From Psychrobacillus sp. FSL K6-4046 (GTDB lineage Bacteria; Bacillota; Bacilli; Bacillales_A; Planococcaceae): a DNA stretch of 64,000 nucleotides. Positions 32,420 to 42,407 of this stretch are shown here, one piece after another. Numbering within the stretch: position 1 is the stretch's first letter; every line of letters starts with the position of its first letter. The stretch lies in NCBI RefSeq assembly GCF_038624605.1, contig NZ_CP152020.1, forward strand, positions 930,001 through 994,000, in the 5' to 3' direction. The notes below the pieces were generated by a model. The model did not search any database. It saw only the letters and a program-made list of their open reading frames with translations, and was not told the DNA's origin. The translations under genes and the position numbers were made by a program.

Positions 32420-32914
32420 ATGAATGATCATATTTTATTAGAAAACAATGGGTTTTATATAAGTACGGATAAGGGGTTACTAGATATCGATGTGATTTAT
32501 AATTATTTAACGAACGAATCCTATTGGTTAAAAGGGGTAACAAGAGTATTAGTGGAGGCTTCCATAGATAACTCTGTATTGTGCTATGGCATATATGAGG
32601 GAGATCCAACATCTGGTGCAGCCAGACAGGTAGGGTTTGCTCGAGTAGTATCAGATTTAGTGAGGCATTCATGGCTAGGAGATGTATTTGTTTTACCTGA
32701 TTACAGGGGGAGGGGCTTAAGCAAATGGCTGATGAGTGTTATTGTTGAGCATCCGAACTTAAAGGGAACAAATTTTCACTTGGCTACCAAGGATGCGCAC
32801 TCCTTATATGAACAGTTTGGATTTAAGCCGTTAGACAGCATAGAAAAGAGGATGGCTAGACCGCATGACTGGGATGCTATTCATGCAGGCTACAACAGTG
32901 TAAATAAGGGATAG
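32420..32914 (+). CDS. GNAT family N-acetyltransferase
   Basis: A 164-residue GNAT protein. The central region has VGFARVVSDLVRHSWLGDVFVLPDYRGRGLSKWLM (about 74-108), which includes the acetyl-CoA-binding R/Q-x-x-G-x-G/A type loop (YRGRGLS). The C-terminal part has DAHSLYEQFGFKPL, the usual beta-bulge region. The substrate is unknown. ATG 32420 follows AAGGGGTTAGG. Confidence 0.85.
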   Translation: MNDHILLENNGFYISTDKGLLDIDVIYNYLTNESYWLKGVTRVLVEASIDNSVLCYGIYEGDPTSGAARQVGFARVVSDLVRHSWLGDVFVLPDYRGRGLSKWLMSVIVEHPNLKGTNFHLATKDAHSLYEQFGFKPLDSIEKRMARPHDWDAIHAGYNSVNKG

Positions 32915-33040
32915 GGTTGTGATTCATACATACTTGATGAACCTTAAAGACTTTGTAACAACCTTTAACCATATGACGAGTACTTCTTCCAAACATTTTA
33001 TATAATAAAGGAGACAAAAAAAGAAGGAGCTCACTTAGAT

Positions 33041-34885
33041 ATGCAGTTAGCAATAACCTTTAGTATATTGGCAATTAGTATTGTCTTATTTATAAGTAAT
33101 CGAATACGAGCCGACTTAGTGGCATTGCTTGCACTTTTAGCCTTTGTTATTACTGGCATTTTAGAGCCGAACGAGGCGCTTGTTGGGTTTTCTAACTCTG
33201 TAGTCATTATGATAGCTGGTTTATTTGTCGTAGGAGCAGGCATTGTAAGAACTGGACTTGCCCAAATTGCGGGTAATCTCCTTCTTAAATGGTCTGGTAA
33301 AAGTGAACAAAAGCTATTTATTTTATTATTAATAATAACGGGTAGTGTTGGTGCATTTATGAGTAATACAGGAACGGTTGCATTAATGCTGCCAATCGTC
33401 ATTAGTATTGCAATTAGCATCAATAGCAGCCCGTCCAAATATTTAATTCCACTGTCTTATATTAGCAGTTTATCTGGCTTATTGACCTTGATAGCAACGC
33501 CTGCCAACCTTATTGTCAGCCAGGTGCTAGTAGACAATGGCTATGAAAAGCTTGGATTTTTTGAAATTACGCCGGTTGGTATAATTGCTATTATTGTAGG
33601 TATTTTATATTTTGTTGTCGCGAGAAATGTAGTTCTTCCAAATGGCAAAAAGAAAGATGCTTTTGGTGCCGGTCATAAGCTATCGCCTAAACAGCTAGCG
33701 ATTGATTATGAGCTTGGGGGAAATCTTCATCGCTTGAAGGTTCCTGAGCATTCTTTAATGATTGGAAAGAAGTTGACCGATCTAAAGCTACCGGCAAAGT
33801 ATCATCTAGCGATTTTGAAGATAGACCGCAAATCCACAGAGGGGATCAATCTGTTACCAATGACGTACCAGGAGATGGCCGGTCCTCTCAGTACAGTCCA
33901 GGCAAAGGATGTCCTTTATATTCAAGGTTCCTTAAAGAGAACAGAGGAGCTAGCAAAGGATTATTTGTTAGAAGTGGATGACGATGATTCGATGCCGGAC
34001 TTATTAGTTTCCAAACAGCTTGGAATCGCGGAGGTGTTATTGACTCCCCATTCCACATTAATTAATGAAACGATAGCGAGTATTAAGTTCCGCGAAAAAT
34101 ATAATTTAAACATTCTTGGCGTAAATCGCAAAGGGGAATATGTATTAAGTGAAATGGCAGATGTCCGTCTACGCTTTGGGGATGCCCTACTAGTACAAGG
34201 GGCATGGGAGGAGATTGAGCTCCTCGCAAAGGCTACCAATGATGTAGTGGTTATTGGCCAACCAAAGGAGCATGCAAGTATGGCGGCAGCTAGTGGTAAG
34301 GCGCCGATTGCTGGAGCTATTATGTTATTAATGATTATTTTAATGATTTCCGAAATATTTCCTGCCGTAATTTCTGTTTTAATAGGTGCGGTGTTAATGG
34401 TTGTGACCGGATGCTTACGTAACATGGATGATGCCTATGGAAAGATGAACTGGGAAAGTATCATACTTATAGCCGCCATGCTTCCGATGGCCACCGCATT
34501 AGAAAAGACAGGTGGTATGGTTATTTTATCGGAAGGCATTATCAATCTTCTAGGGGACTTTGGGGCATTAGGTGTCTTGGCAGGAATCTATTTTATCACC
34601 ATGGTATTTGGGCAATTTATCTCTAACACGGCTACGGCAGTTTTGTTTGCACCAATTGCCATGACTGCAGCCCTTAGCATGGGAGCTAATCCATATACTT
34701 TCTTAATCGCTATTGCGGTATCGTCATCAATGGCTTTTGCAACTCCGGTTGCATCGCCGACCAATGCATTAGTTATGACGGCTGGGGGCTATAAATTTTT
34801 CGACTTCGTAAAGGCTGGGATCCCATTACAGCTTATTATGTTTGCAGTCATGATGATTGTAATTCCGATATTTTTCCCTTTATAA
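33041..34885 (+). CDS. SLC13 (DASS) family permease with two RCK_C domains
   Basis: A 614-residue sodium/anion transporter of the SLC13/DASS superfamily. An N-terminal half-bundle (about 1-195; SNTGTVALMLP motif near 110-120) and a C-terminal half-bundle (about 415-614; SNTATAVLFAP and ATPVASPTNALV) frame a cytoplasmic insert of two TrkA-C/RCK_C domains (about 215-300 and 320-400). The substrate could be sulfate, a dicarboxylate or another anion; this architecture is usually annotated only as SLC13 family permease. AAGGAGC precedes ATG 33041. Confidence 0.87.
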   Translation: MQLAITFSILAISIVLFISNRIRADLVALLALLAFVITGILEPNEALVGFSNSVVIMIAGLFVVGAGIVRTGLAQIAGNLLLKWSGKSEQKLFILLLIITGSVGAFMSNTGTVALMLPIVISIAISINSSPSKYLIPLSYISSLSGLLTLIATPANLIVSQVLVDNGYEKLGFFEITPVGIIAIIVGILYFVVARNVVLPNGKKKDAFGAGHKLSPKQLAIDYELGGNLHRLKVPEHSLMIGKKLTDLKLPAKYHLAILKIDRKSTEGINLLPMTYQEMAGPLSTVQAKDVLYIQGSLKRTEELAKDYLLEVDDDDSMPDLLVSKQLGIAEVLLTPHSTLINETIASIKFREKYNLNILGVNRKGEYVLSEMADVRLRFGDALLVQGAWEEIELLAKATNDVVVIGQPKEHASMAAASGKAPIAGAIMLLMIILMISEIFPAVISVLIGAVLMVVTGCLRNMDDAYGKMNWESIILIAAMLPMATALEKTGGMVILSEGIINLLGDFGALGVLAGIYFITMVFGQFISNTATAVLFAPIAMTAALSMGANPYTFLIAIAVSSSMAFATPVASPTNALVMTAGGYKFFDFVKAGIPLQLIMFAVMMIVIPIFFPL

Positions 34886-34927
34886 AAATGGTAAAATATT
34901 CATAAAGTTAATAAAGGGGGAAGATAT

Positions 34928-35410
34928 ATGAAAATGCCAACTCATATCGCTGCAGCAGGCGGTATCGTAGAAAATGAAGAGGGAAAAATTCTTTTAGTGA
35001 AAACAGAGCATGGCGGGTGGGTTTACCCAGGCGGCCAAATAGAGGTGGGAGAAAACCTGATAGATGGTTTAACGCGAGAAATAAAAGAAGAAAGCGGGAT
35101 TGACGTAGAGGTATCCTATTTAATAGGGGTTTATTCAAATACCGGTATGTATAAATGGTACGATGGCATTACGGACGTCCCTACTAAAGTTATGTTTGAT
35201 TTTGTTTGTAAACCAATTGGTGGGGAGCTATGCACTTCTGAGGAGACCTCTGAAGTACTATGGGTATCAAAGGATGAAGTACTTAGCATGATCACGGCTG
35301 ATGCAATCAGGAAGAGATATCAAGTCTATTTGGAATTTGAGGGTAAAGTAGTGTATCAGGAATACGTAACTAATCCTTCATTTGAATTAAAATTAAACAG
35401 AACCATATAA
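34928..35410 (+). CDS. NUDIX hydrolase
   Basis: A 160-residue NUDIX protein with a complete signature (GGQIEVGENLIDGLTREIKE, then ESGI; about residues 35-58) containing the metal-binding REIKEE. It would hydrolyse a nucleoside diphosphate linked to another group; the substrate is not predictable. AAAGGGGGAAG precedes ATG 34928. Confidence 0.9.
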   Translation: MKMPTHIAAAGGIVENEEGKILLVKTEHGGWVYPGGQIEVGENLIDGLTREIKEESGIDVEVSYLIGVYSNTGMYKWYDGITDVPTKVMFDFVCKPIGGELCTSEETSEVLWVSKDEVLSMITADAIRKRYQVYLEFEGKVVYQEYVTNPSFELKLNRTI

Positions 35411-35429
35411 CCAAATGAGATATAAACAG

Positions 35430-35463
35430 GAGCTAGCCTTAAAGGGTTTGCTCTTTTTTTGTT
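35430..35463 (+). terminator. Terminator after the NUDIX gene
   Basis: GAGC and GCTC form the outer stem and CCTT/AAGG the inner stem, followed by seven T. Confidence 0.65.
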
Positions 35464-35598
35464 TTTTACCTTCCAGAAAGGGTAATAAAAAAATAGTAAC
35501 ATCTTCCTTTTATTAGTCTGCTGAATATGATATAACTAAAAGTGTTAATTCAAAGTAAACAACTTGGTTTAATACACTTCATAAAAGGGGTTAGACGA

Positions 35599-36240
35599 AT
35601 GGGTAGAGAATTTGTAAATATTTTTGATGGTTGGGCAGAGTCCTACGACGCATCGGTGTCAGGAAAAGACCCAGAATATCGTGATGTTTTTGAAGGCTAT
35701 GATTCTATTTTAAATGAAGTAGTTAATCGAGTTTCCGGTACTTCTATAATAGAGTTTGGTACAGGGACGGGTAATTTAACAGCACTGTTAGTGGAAAAAG
35801 ATTTAAGTGTAATTGGCTTCGAGCCAAATGAAAAAATGAGAGAAATGACGGCAAAACGATTTCCGGATAAGGAAATTCTAGACGGTGATTTACTTCAATT
35901 TGAAATTGGAGAGGGAAAAATAGATACAATTGTTAGTTCCTTTGTATTTCATCATCTAACGGATGAGGAAAAAGGAAAGGCTCTAAAGCTGTATTCCGAA
36001 CTTCTCGAACATAACGGCAAGATAGTATTTGCGGATACTGCGTTTATCACAGAGGAAGCAAAGCAAGATCAGATAAAAAAAGAAAGAGCTAGAAACTTTC
36101 ACAACGTAGCAGACGATTTAGAAAGAGAATACTATACAACGATTCCAATTCTAACGGAATTATTCGAGGAAGCAGGATTTCAAGCACATTTCTCGAAGAT
36201 GAATGATTATGTCTGGATTATGGACGCAACGAAAAAATAA
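35599..36240 (+). CDS. yrrT: Class I SAM-dependent methyltransferase YrrT
   Basis: A 213-residue methyltransferase beginning [17 protein letters not shown], typical of YrrT. Motif I is [12 protein letters not shown] (about 48-59), followed by [10 protein letters not shown] and the [17 protein letters not shown] segment. YrrT genes head the methionine-to-cysteine operon of bacilli; the methyl acceptor is unknown. ATG 35599 follows AAAGGGG; the longer frame from 35542 lacks a site. luxS, mccA and mccB follow with tiny gaps, so it is the first gene of a four-gene operon. Confidence 0.88.
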   Translation: MGREFVNIFDGWAESYDASVSGKDPEYRDVFEGYDSILNEVVNRVSGTSIIEFGTGTGNLTALLVEKDLSVIGFEPNEKMREMTAKRFPDKEILDGDLLQFEIGEGKIDTIVSSFVFHHLTDEEKGKALKLYSELLEHNGKIVFADTAFITEEAKQDQIKKERARNFHNVADDLEREYYTTIPILTELFEEAGFQAHFSKMNDYVWIMDATKK

Positions 36241-36253
36241 GGAGCGATTTATA

Positions 36254-36724
36254 ATGAAAAAAATGAACGTAGAAAGCTTTAACCTTGATCACACAAAAGT
36301 AGCAGCACCATTTATACGCTTAGCAGGAACAAAAGAAGGAAAACATGGCGATGAAATATACAAATATGATATTAGATTTAAACAACCAAACAAAGAACAT
36401 ATGGAAATGCCAGGGTTACACTCTCTGGAGCACTTAATGGCTGAAAATATTCGTAACCATACGGATCAAGTCGTAGATTTAAGTCCAATGGGCTGCCAAA
36501 CTGGTTTTTACTTATCCGTCATAAATCATGAGGATTATGATGAGATTCTTGTCATTCTTGAAAAGACGTTAGAGGATGTACTGCAAGCAACGGAGGTACC
36601 GGCTTGTAATGAGGTACAGTGCGGGTGGGCAGCTAGCCATAGTTTAGAGGGAGCAAAAGAAATTGCTTCTGAAATGCTTTCTAAAAAAGATGAATGGCGA
36701 CAAATTTATAAAGAGGAAGCATAA
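36254..36724 (+). CDS. luxS: S-ribosylhomocysteine lyase LuxS
   Basis: A 156-residue LuxS. The zinc ligands are His56 and His60 in HSLEH and Cys123 in EVQCG, and the catalytic Cys81 is in MGCQTGF. It cleaves S-ribosylhomocysteine to homocysteine and DPD, the precursor of autoinducer 2. ATG 36254 follows AAGGAG at good spacing; the longer frame overlaps yrrT. The stop is immediately adjacent to the ATG of mccA. In B. subtilis the equivalent operon position holds mtnN and luxS lies elsewhere, so this arrangement is notable: SAH nucleosidase must come from another locus. Confidence 0.95.
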   Translation: MKKMNVESFNLDHTKVAAPFIRLAGTKEGKHGDEIYKYDIRFKQPNKEHMEMPGLHSLEHLMAENIRNHTDQVVDLSPMGCQTGFYLSVINHEDYDEILVILEKTLEDVLQATEVPACNEVQCGWAASHSLEGAKEIASEMLSKKDEWRQIYKEEA

Positions 36725-37654
36725 ATGAATATTTTTAATAGCGTGCAAGAACTGATAGGAAATACACCCGTAATAGAAATAAATAATATATCTATTCCTA
36801 ACAATTGCCGCATATTTGCAAAGCTTGAATACCTAAACCCAGGTGGTAGCGTGAAGGATCGTCTTGGTCTAGCGTTAATCGAGGATGCAGAGAAATCCGG
36901 TAAGCTTACTCCTGGTGGGACAATCATAGAGCCGACAGCAGGGAATACCGGAATTGGTGTTGCACTGGCTGCAATTGGGAAGGGGTATAAGGTTAAGTTT
37001 GTAGTTCCTCAAAAGTTTAGTCTCGAGAAGCAGACCCTTATGCGAGCGCTGGGTGCAGAAGTTATTAATACGGACACAGCATTAGGTATGCAAGGGGCTA
37101 TTAAGAAAGCGCAGGAGCTAGTGAAAGTCACACCAGGTGCTTTTTCGCCCTCTCAATTTTCTAACCCTGCTAACCCAAAAACTTATGAGCATACACTTGG
37201 TCCAGAGCTATGGAGAGATTTAGAGGGACAAATTGATGTGTTTGTAGCTGGAGCTGGCTCGGGTGGAACCTTTATGGGCACGTCCACCTTTTTAAAGGAA
37301 CGGAATAAAAAAATAAAAACAGTAATCGTAGAGCCTGTAGGTTCCATTTTAAATGGTGGAGAAGCTGGCTCTCATGCAACCGAAGGAATAGGCATGGAGT
37401 TTTTACCGGAGTTTATGGACTCATCTTACTTCAATGCCATTCATACCGTTAGTGATGAGAACGCCTTTGCAGAGTTGCGTAGACTCTCCAAAAAAGAAGG
37501 CTTACTGGTGGGAAGCTCCTCAGGTGCTGCCTTTTACGCAGCAATGAAGGAAGCAGAGGTGGCATTAGAGGGAAGTCATATCGTTACCATCTTTCCGGAC
37601 TCTAGTGAACGCTATTTGAGCCAGAAGGTATATGAATTATTCAAGGAGGAATAA
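36725..37654 (+). CDS. mccA: O-acetylserine-dependent cystathionine beta-synthase MccA
   Basis: A 309-residue fold-type II PLP enzyme of the cysteine synthase/CBS family. The PLP lysine is Lys44 in GGSVKDRLG. EPTAGNTGIG (about 82-91) binds substrate and phosphate-binding GAGSGGTF follows. Position next to a cystathionine gamma-lyase identifies it as MccA, which joins homocysteine to O-acetylserine in the reverse transsulfuration route, rather than a general CysK. GAGGAAG precedes the ATG within the luxS end. Confidence 0.9.
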   Translation: MNIFNSVQELIGNTPVIEINNISIPNNCRIFAKLEYLNPGGSVKDRLGLALIEDAEKSGKLTPGGTIIEPTAGNTGIGVALAAIGKGYKVKFVVPQKFSLEKQTLMRALGAEVINTDTALGMQGAIKKAQELVKVTPGAFSPSQFSNPANPKTYEHTLGPELWRDLEGQIDVFVAGAGSGGTFMGTSTFLKERNKKIKTVIVEPVGSILNGGEAGSHATEGIGMEFLPEFMDSSYFNAIHTVSDENAFAELRRLSKKEGLLVGSSSGAAFYAAMKEAEVALEGSHIVTIFPDSSERYLSQKVYELFKEE

Positions 37655-37658
37655 ATAA

Positions 37659-38792
<1,134 letters not shown>

Positions 38793-38835
38793 AAAAAGCA
38801 GGAGGTAAGTGATCCAATCCTAAAAAACAACCTAC

Positions 38836-38873
38836 CGGTGATAAAATCTCACAAACGGTGATAAAACTCATTC
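38836..38873. repeat. Two copies of CGGTGATAAAA spaced 20 bp
   Basis: The motif starts at 38836 and 38856 with similar flanks (tctca and ctca) between mccB and its terminator. The period recalls the larger 21-bp arrays at 25.3 and 31 kb but only two copies are present. Confidence 0.5.
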
Positions 38874-38893
38874 GACATACAGAATAGTTTTCT

Positions 38894-38925
38894 AGAGACC
38901 CCTTTACTACTAGGGGTCTCTTTTT
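38894..38925 (+). terminator. Terminator of the yrrT-luxS-mccAB operon
   Basis: AGAGACCCC and GGGGTCTCT form a perfect 9-bp stem, with a loop of ten and then TTTTT. Confidence 0.9.
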
Positions 38926-39433
38926 ATTGGCAACAAAAAATAAAGTGATCCTCATTATTCCAAACGTGTAAATCATCTGCGATGTATCCGCGTAACCACA
39001 ATAATCCATCGATGTTTCTAAGGTAAAAGCCTTTTGGAAAATTATCGTCTTCACTGACTATTTCTGACGCTATTGTAAGTGAACCAGAAGGAGCTTGTTG
39101 CGGGACTTGAATTTTTGTATTTCCTTCAGGTTGGTCAAGATACTCTAACCTTAGGTAAGGACCTACCTCAAGCGGACATAGAGCTAAACCTACATCATGC
39201 GCGCGTTTAAAAATTTGTGGCATAGTGGCACCTTCTGGAAAACCAAGTTCCCTGACGGTTAGTGAAACCGTAGTAACACTGTACGTAGTTTTAGAAGGGG
39301 TAAATTTGTCATCAGATAGTAGCCTCTCTGCGTATTCATTCATCCTAATGGAATGGTTTTCGAGTTTCTGAATAAGCTGAAATTTTGTTAGTCCACCAAT
39401 CTCTAGCGTTCTAGTAATAGCTGAGTCACCCAA
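38924..39433 (-). CDS. Conserved hypothetical protein
   Basis: A 169-residue soluble protein with no signal or membrane segment. Recognisable stretches are SVTTVSLTVRELGFPEGATMPQIF and LALCPLEVGPYLRLEYLDQPEG. Similar proteins occur in bacilli as uncharacterised, sometimes loosely labelled helicase, which the sequence does not support because no Walker motif is seen. It starts at TTG 39433, well placed after GGAGGG. Its stop abuts the operon terminator on the other strand. Confidence 0.65.
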   Translation of the reverse strand: MGDSAITRTLEIGGLTKFQLIQKLENHSIRMNEYAERLLSDDKFTPSKTTYSVTTVSLTVRELGFPEGATMPQIFKRAHDVGLALCPLEVGPYLRLEYLDQPEGNTKIQVPQQAPSGSLTIASEIVSEDDNFPKGFYLRNIDGLLWLRGYIADDLHVWNNEDHFIFCCQ

Positions 39434-39492
39434 ATCTAGTGTCCCTCCTTAAAATCAGTAAAACCTCTTTTATTCTAGGTAGAATCGTAGCT

Positions 39493-39684
39493 TTATTTTC
39501 TTTCTTCGTTTTCTAATTCCTTTTCAATTTCTAAATCACTTAATGGTACTAGCTCATCTTTTGTTCCAAACCTTTTAATGATAATTTTACCGACCTCGGA
39601 CTTTTCTATGGCATCCCTCACTGCTGTATAAATGACTACGTACAAAATGATTAAACCAAGAATCCATAGTAATATAAATTCCAC
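39493..39684 (-). CDS. Small membrane protein
   Basis: A 63-residue protein with one N-terminal transmembrane helix (EFILLWILGLIILYVVIYTAV, about 2-22), then a charged amphipathic tail ending LSDLEIEKELENEERK. It starts at GTG 39684 after GGGGGGCGGAG. It resembles short single-span proteins of the DUF6019 type; the function is unknown. Confidence 0.55.
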   Translation of the reverse strand: MEFILLWILGLIILYVVIYTAVRDAIEKSEVGKIIIKRFGTKDELVPLSDLEIEKELENEERK

Positions 39685-39765
39685 TTAACTCCGCCCCCCA
39701 AAAAATTGTCCAAAGAATTTCTTTTAAAGATTTTAATTCAATCCTCTAAAATTTAAATAAATGAG

Positions 39766-40038
39766 TTAATTTCATAAATAGCGTTTCAAGAATTAAACAC
39801 GAACGATATCTCTGTATTGATTGTAGCGGCAGGCGGCGACTCCAGTGGGATGAGTGAGACAGATAAGACATCACAACCACGCGCGTTAGCGATGGGTGAT
39901 GGCTTATCGCTCACCCCACGGAAAGCGTCCGACTAGAGCGAAAATCAATTCTACTTTACTCTTTGAATAGCATATGATTTTAATTGGTTTCTCTTTAGTC
40001 TTCGTGTTCTTCTATAAAAATAGGGATTATGAAATTAA
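39766..40038. repeat. Full-length copy of a palindromic intergenic repeat (273 bp)
   Basis: The ends TTAATTTCAT (39766-39775) and ATGAAATTAA (40029-40038) are inverted repeats. Inside, AACACGAA pairs with TTCGTGTT, ATTGATT with AATCAAT, and the arm CGGCGACTCC with the GGAAAGCGTCCG region, so the whole element can fold into one long imperfect hairpin. Related copies are at 10963, 11312/12944, 13234 and 52350. The core (ggcgactcc...ggaaagcgtccg) is of a type found in many copies in Bacillaceae genomes. Confidence 0.8.
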
Positions 40039-40215
40039 TTTAAATTACTAAATATTCCATCTATTAACTATATATGAATGTTGAGTTGAATGTAACAAAT
40101 ATGTGGAATTTAAAAGTAATTTTTCTGTTTTTTTCTATCGCAAAATAATGTTTTATTCCAATGACATAGGGAATTATTAAGGATAGACAAGTATAGAAAG
40201 AAAGGAGCAATTTAA

Positions 40216-40968
40216 ATGAATACAACTAAAACAGCAATTATTACAGGTGGAGGTGGCGGCCTAGGAAGAGCGGCTGCATTAAAATTAGCTGAGTCAGGCA
40301 TCAATATTAGTATTATTGATGTTTCGGAAGAGCAAGGAAATGAAACGGTTCGTTTGGTAGAAGAAAAAGGAGCTAAGGCCATCTTTATCAAAGCCGATGT
40401 AACGAAGGCTGAAGAGGTTAAAAAGTATGTAGAAAAAACAGTGGAAACCTTCGGATCAGTGGATATGTTCTTTAACAATGCAGGTATCTCTGGCCCAGGT
40501 AAGAAATTCCTGGACAATTCGATTGAACAGATTGACCTTGTAGTAGATATAAATCTTCGAGGCGCTTTATACGGTTTATACTATGTGCTACCTGAAATGA
40601 TTAAGAATGGCGGAGGTAGCATCGTGAATACTTCCTCTACTGCTGGATTAGTAGGGCAGGATGGTGTCGTGAGCTACTCGGCAACGAAGCATGGTATCGT
40701 AGGAATTACGAAATCCATAGCAGCAGAATATGCAAGCCAAGGTATTCAGATTAACGCAGTGGCACCAGGGTCAACGGAAACTCCTATGGTGAAACAATAT
40801 AGAGAAGCGAATCCTGAGCTATTTAAAACGGTCTCTGCGGGTATTCCACAGCGTCGCTTAGGACAACCAGAGGAAGTTGCAGAATTAGTGGCGTTCCTGT
40901 TGATGAGTGAGGCAAAATATATAAATGGTGCTGTTGTACCAATTGATGGAGGATTTACTGCTGTCTAG
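40216..40968 (+). CDS. Short-chain dehydrogenase/reductase
   Basis: A 250-residue classical SDR with an N-terminal Rossmann nucleotide motif TGGGGGLG (10-17), NNAG at 87-90 and the catalytic residues Ser140 or Ser141, Tyr154 and Lys158 (YSATK). The C-terminal end NGAVVPIDGGFTAV is typical. Asp35 after the second strand suggests NAD(H) preference. It is most like general 3-oxoacyl-ACP reductase or glucose 1-dehydrogenase-like SDRs; the substrate is unknown. GAAAGGAGC precedes ATG 40216. It is a single-gene unit. Confidence 0.88.
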   Translation: MNTTKTAIITGGGGGLGRAAALKLAESGINISIIDVSEEQGNETVRLVEEKGAKAIFIKADVTKAEEVKKYVEKTVETFGSVDMFFNNAGISGPGKKFLDNSIEQIDLVVDINLRGALYGLYYVLPEMIKNGGGSIVNTSSTAGLVGQDGVVSYSATKHGIVGITKSIAAEYASQGIQINAVAPGSTETPMVKQYREANPELFKTVSAGIPQRRLGQPEEVAELVAFLLMSEAKYINGAVVPIDGGFTAV

Positions 40969-41004
40969 GTAACTTATTTAGACAATTGCATACTATAACA
41001 TTAA

Positions 41005-41032
41005 GGCATACCACTTTTGTGGTGTGCTTTTT
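41005..41032 (+). terminator. Terminator after the SDR gene
   Basis: GCATACCAC and GTGGTGTGC pair (one G-T) around TTTT and are followed by TTTTT. Confidence 0.85.
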
Positions 41033-41091
41033 ATATAAGTAGTTGAGAGCTTGTTAGGTAAGCATAGAACTATCCTAGTCGGACAAAAATG

Positions 41092-41119
41092 AAAAAAGGA
41101 ATAGGTCCGAGCCTATTCC
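41092..41119 (-). terminator. Terminator of the small glycine-rich protein gene
   Basis: GGAATAGG and CCTATTCC form the stem; on the minus strand six T follow. Confidence 0.8.
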
Positions 41120-41148
41120 CATTTAGAAAGAAATGCAAACGAGAAGTA

Positions 41149-41397
41149 TTACCAGAAAAAGGCACCAGCTAACGCGATACCAGTTATCGCACCTAATGCA
41201 ATACCAACACCAAAGCCTGGTCCGAAGCCCCAGAAACCAAATCCATATCCTCCAAGGTTGTTCTCAGGACGAATCCATACCATGTTTTGATCTACTTTAG
41301 TAATTCTTCCTACATGTACTTTTCCTTGTTTATCTGTGATTCGTACTCTTTGTCCATGATATTTACAGCATAAATTATACACTTGTGACTGACTCAT
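41149..41397 (-). CDS. Small glycine-rich hypothetical protein
   Basis: An 82-residue protein. The first 45 residues form a small beta-domain with the pattern GQRVRITDKQGKVHVGRITKVD, like an SH3/LSm-type barrel. The rest is a Gly/Phe-rich hydrophobic tail (GYGFGFWGFGPGFGVGIALGAITGIALAGAFFW) that could insert in a membrane or coat. Proteins of this make-up are often spore-associated in bacilli, which is a guess. GAGGGGG precedes ATG 41397. Confidence 0.6.
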   Translation of the reverse strand: MSQSQVYNLCCKYHGQRVRITDKQGKVHVGRITKVDQNMVWIRPENNLGGYGFGFWGFGPGFGVGIALGAITGIALAGAFFW

Positions 41398-41548
41398 TTT
41401 TTGTCCCCCTCTCTCAAAAAATTACATACAAGTATGTTTTATAACATATGCCGTATGAAAGTTTTCACGGTAGACAATTGTCTATGTACTATAGACATAA
41501 GTTTTCAAGCAAATCGAACATATAAAAGAATAAAGAGAAAAGGATGAG

Positions 41549-42400
41549 ATGTTGGCTGTCATTAGAACCTCTAAATGGTTATATCAATTTATAGAAGCAT
41601 GCGAGAAGAAAGATGGGAAGGAAATCTATCTTCGGCAAGGGGAAATCCTATGTGAACCCCTAATGGAGGTTTTCCCGAATGAAACTAGAGAGGCTGTGCA
41701 CTATGAGCTTTTACAATACGGTTTATTTGAGCCAAATGAATGGGAAGGCTTATCCGATACGGTAGGCGAGCTAGAAAAAAGGAAGGTTTGGGAATTAGTA
41801 AACAACGAATACAAACGGTTACGAAAACGGTGGGGTGGTCCAAAAGTTCCGATTTATATATTCCCAATAAAATTAAAAGGAACAAGTCAGGCAAGAGAGC
41901 CTTTACCGGTAAAAAATGGTGTTGCTTATAAAAAAGCATTATTTTTATTTTTATCGAAGGACCTTTCAGAAGAAGAGATAAAGGCGACCTTAGTACATGA
42001 ATATAATCACGTATGCAGATTAAATTTCTTAGATCTTACCCCTTCCCAAACAACATTGGCAGACTCTTTGATTATTGAAGGCTTGGGAGAGTATGCTGTA
42101 AAAGAGGAGTGTGGGGAAAAGCTGCTAGCCCCATGGATAGCGCTTTATCCTTACGCGGATGCTACCGAGATATGGAAGCACCGATTCATACCATCCCTAG
42201 GGTTAGAAGGTGTAAAAAATCATCAGCTATTTTTATTTGGTCGTCCAAGAAGTTATTTTCCAAGGTGGATAGGCTACAATATTGGCTATCAAATAGTCGA
42301 TACTTACGTAAAAAATCACGGACCATTTCCGAAGGGAGAATTATATCAGAAACCAACTAAGGAAATTATAGACGGTTCTGATTTTGCTCCGAAGACTTAA
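41549..42400 (+). CDS. DUF2268 putative zinc protease (YjaZ-like)
   Basis: A 283-residue protein of the DUF2268 family. The zinc-protease-like motif HEYNH (His150, Glu151, His154), followed by a glutamate in LIIEGLGEY, suggests a gluzincin-type active site. No signal peptide, so it acts in the cytoplasm. B. subtilis YjaZ has a similar organisation. The physiological substrate is unknown. AAAGG precedes ATG 41549. It faces the convergent methyltransferase gene with only 7 bp between stops. Confidence 0.78.
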   Translation: MLAVIRTSKWLYQFIEACEKKDGKEIYLRQGEILCEPLMEVFPNETREAVHYELLQYGLFEPNEWEGLSDTVGELEKRKVWELVNNEYKRLRKRWGGPKVPIYIFPIKLKGTSQAREPLPVKNGVAYKKALFLFLSKDLSEEEIKATLVHEYNHVCRLNFLDLTPSQTTLADSLIIEGLGEYAVKEECGEKLLAPWIALYPYADATEIWKHRFIPSLGLEGVKNHQLFLFGRPRSYFPRWIGYNIGYQIVDTYVKNHGPFPKGELYQKPTKEIIDGSDFAPKT

Positions 42401-42407
42401 TCTTTGT

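Noticed and set aside
35464-35598. CymR-type operator or S-box riboswitch before yrrT
   Set aside because: A regulator site is expected from B. subtilis, but I could not match a consensus with confidence, and there is no S-box structure.
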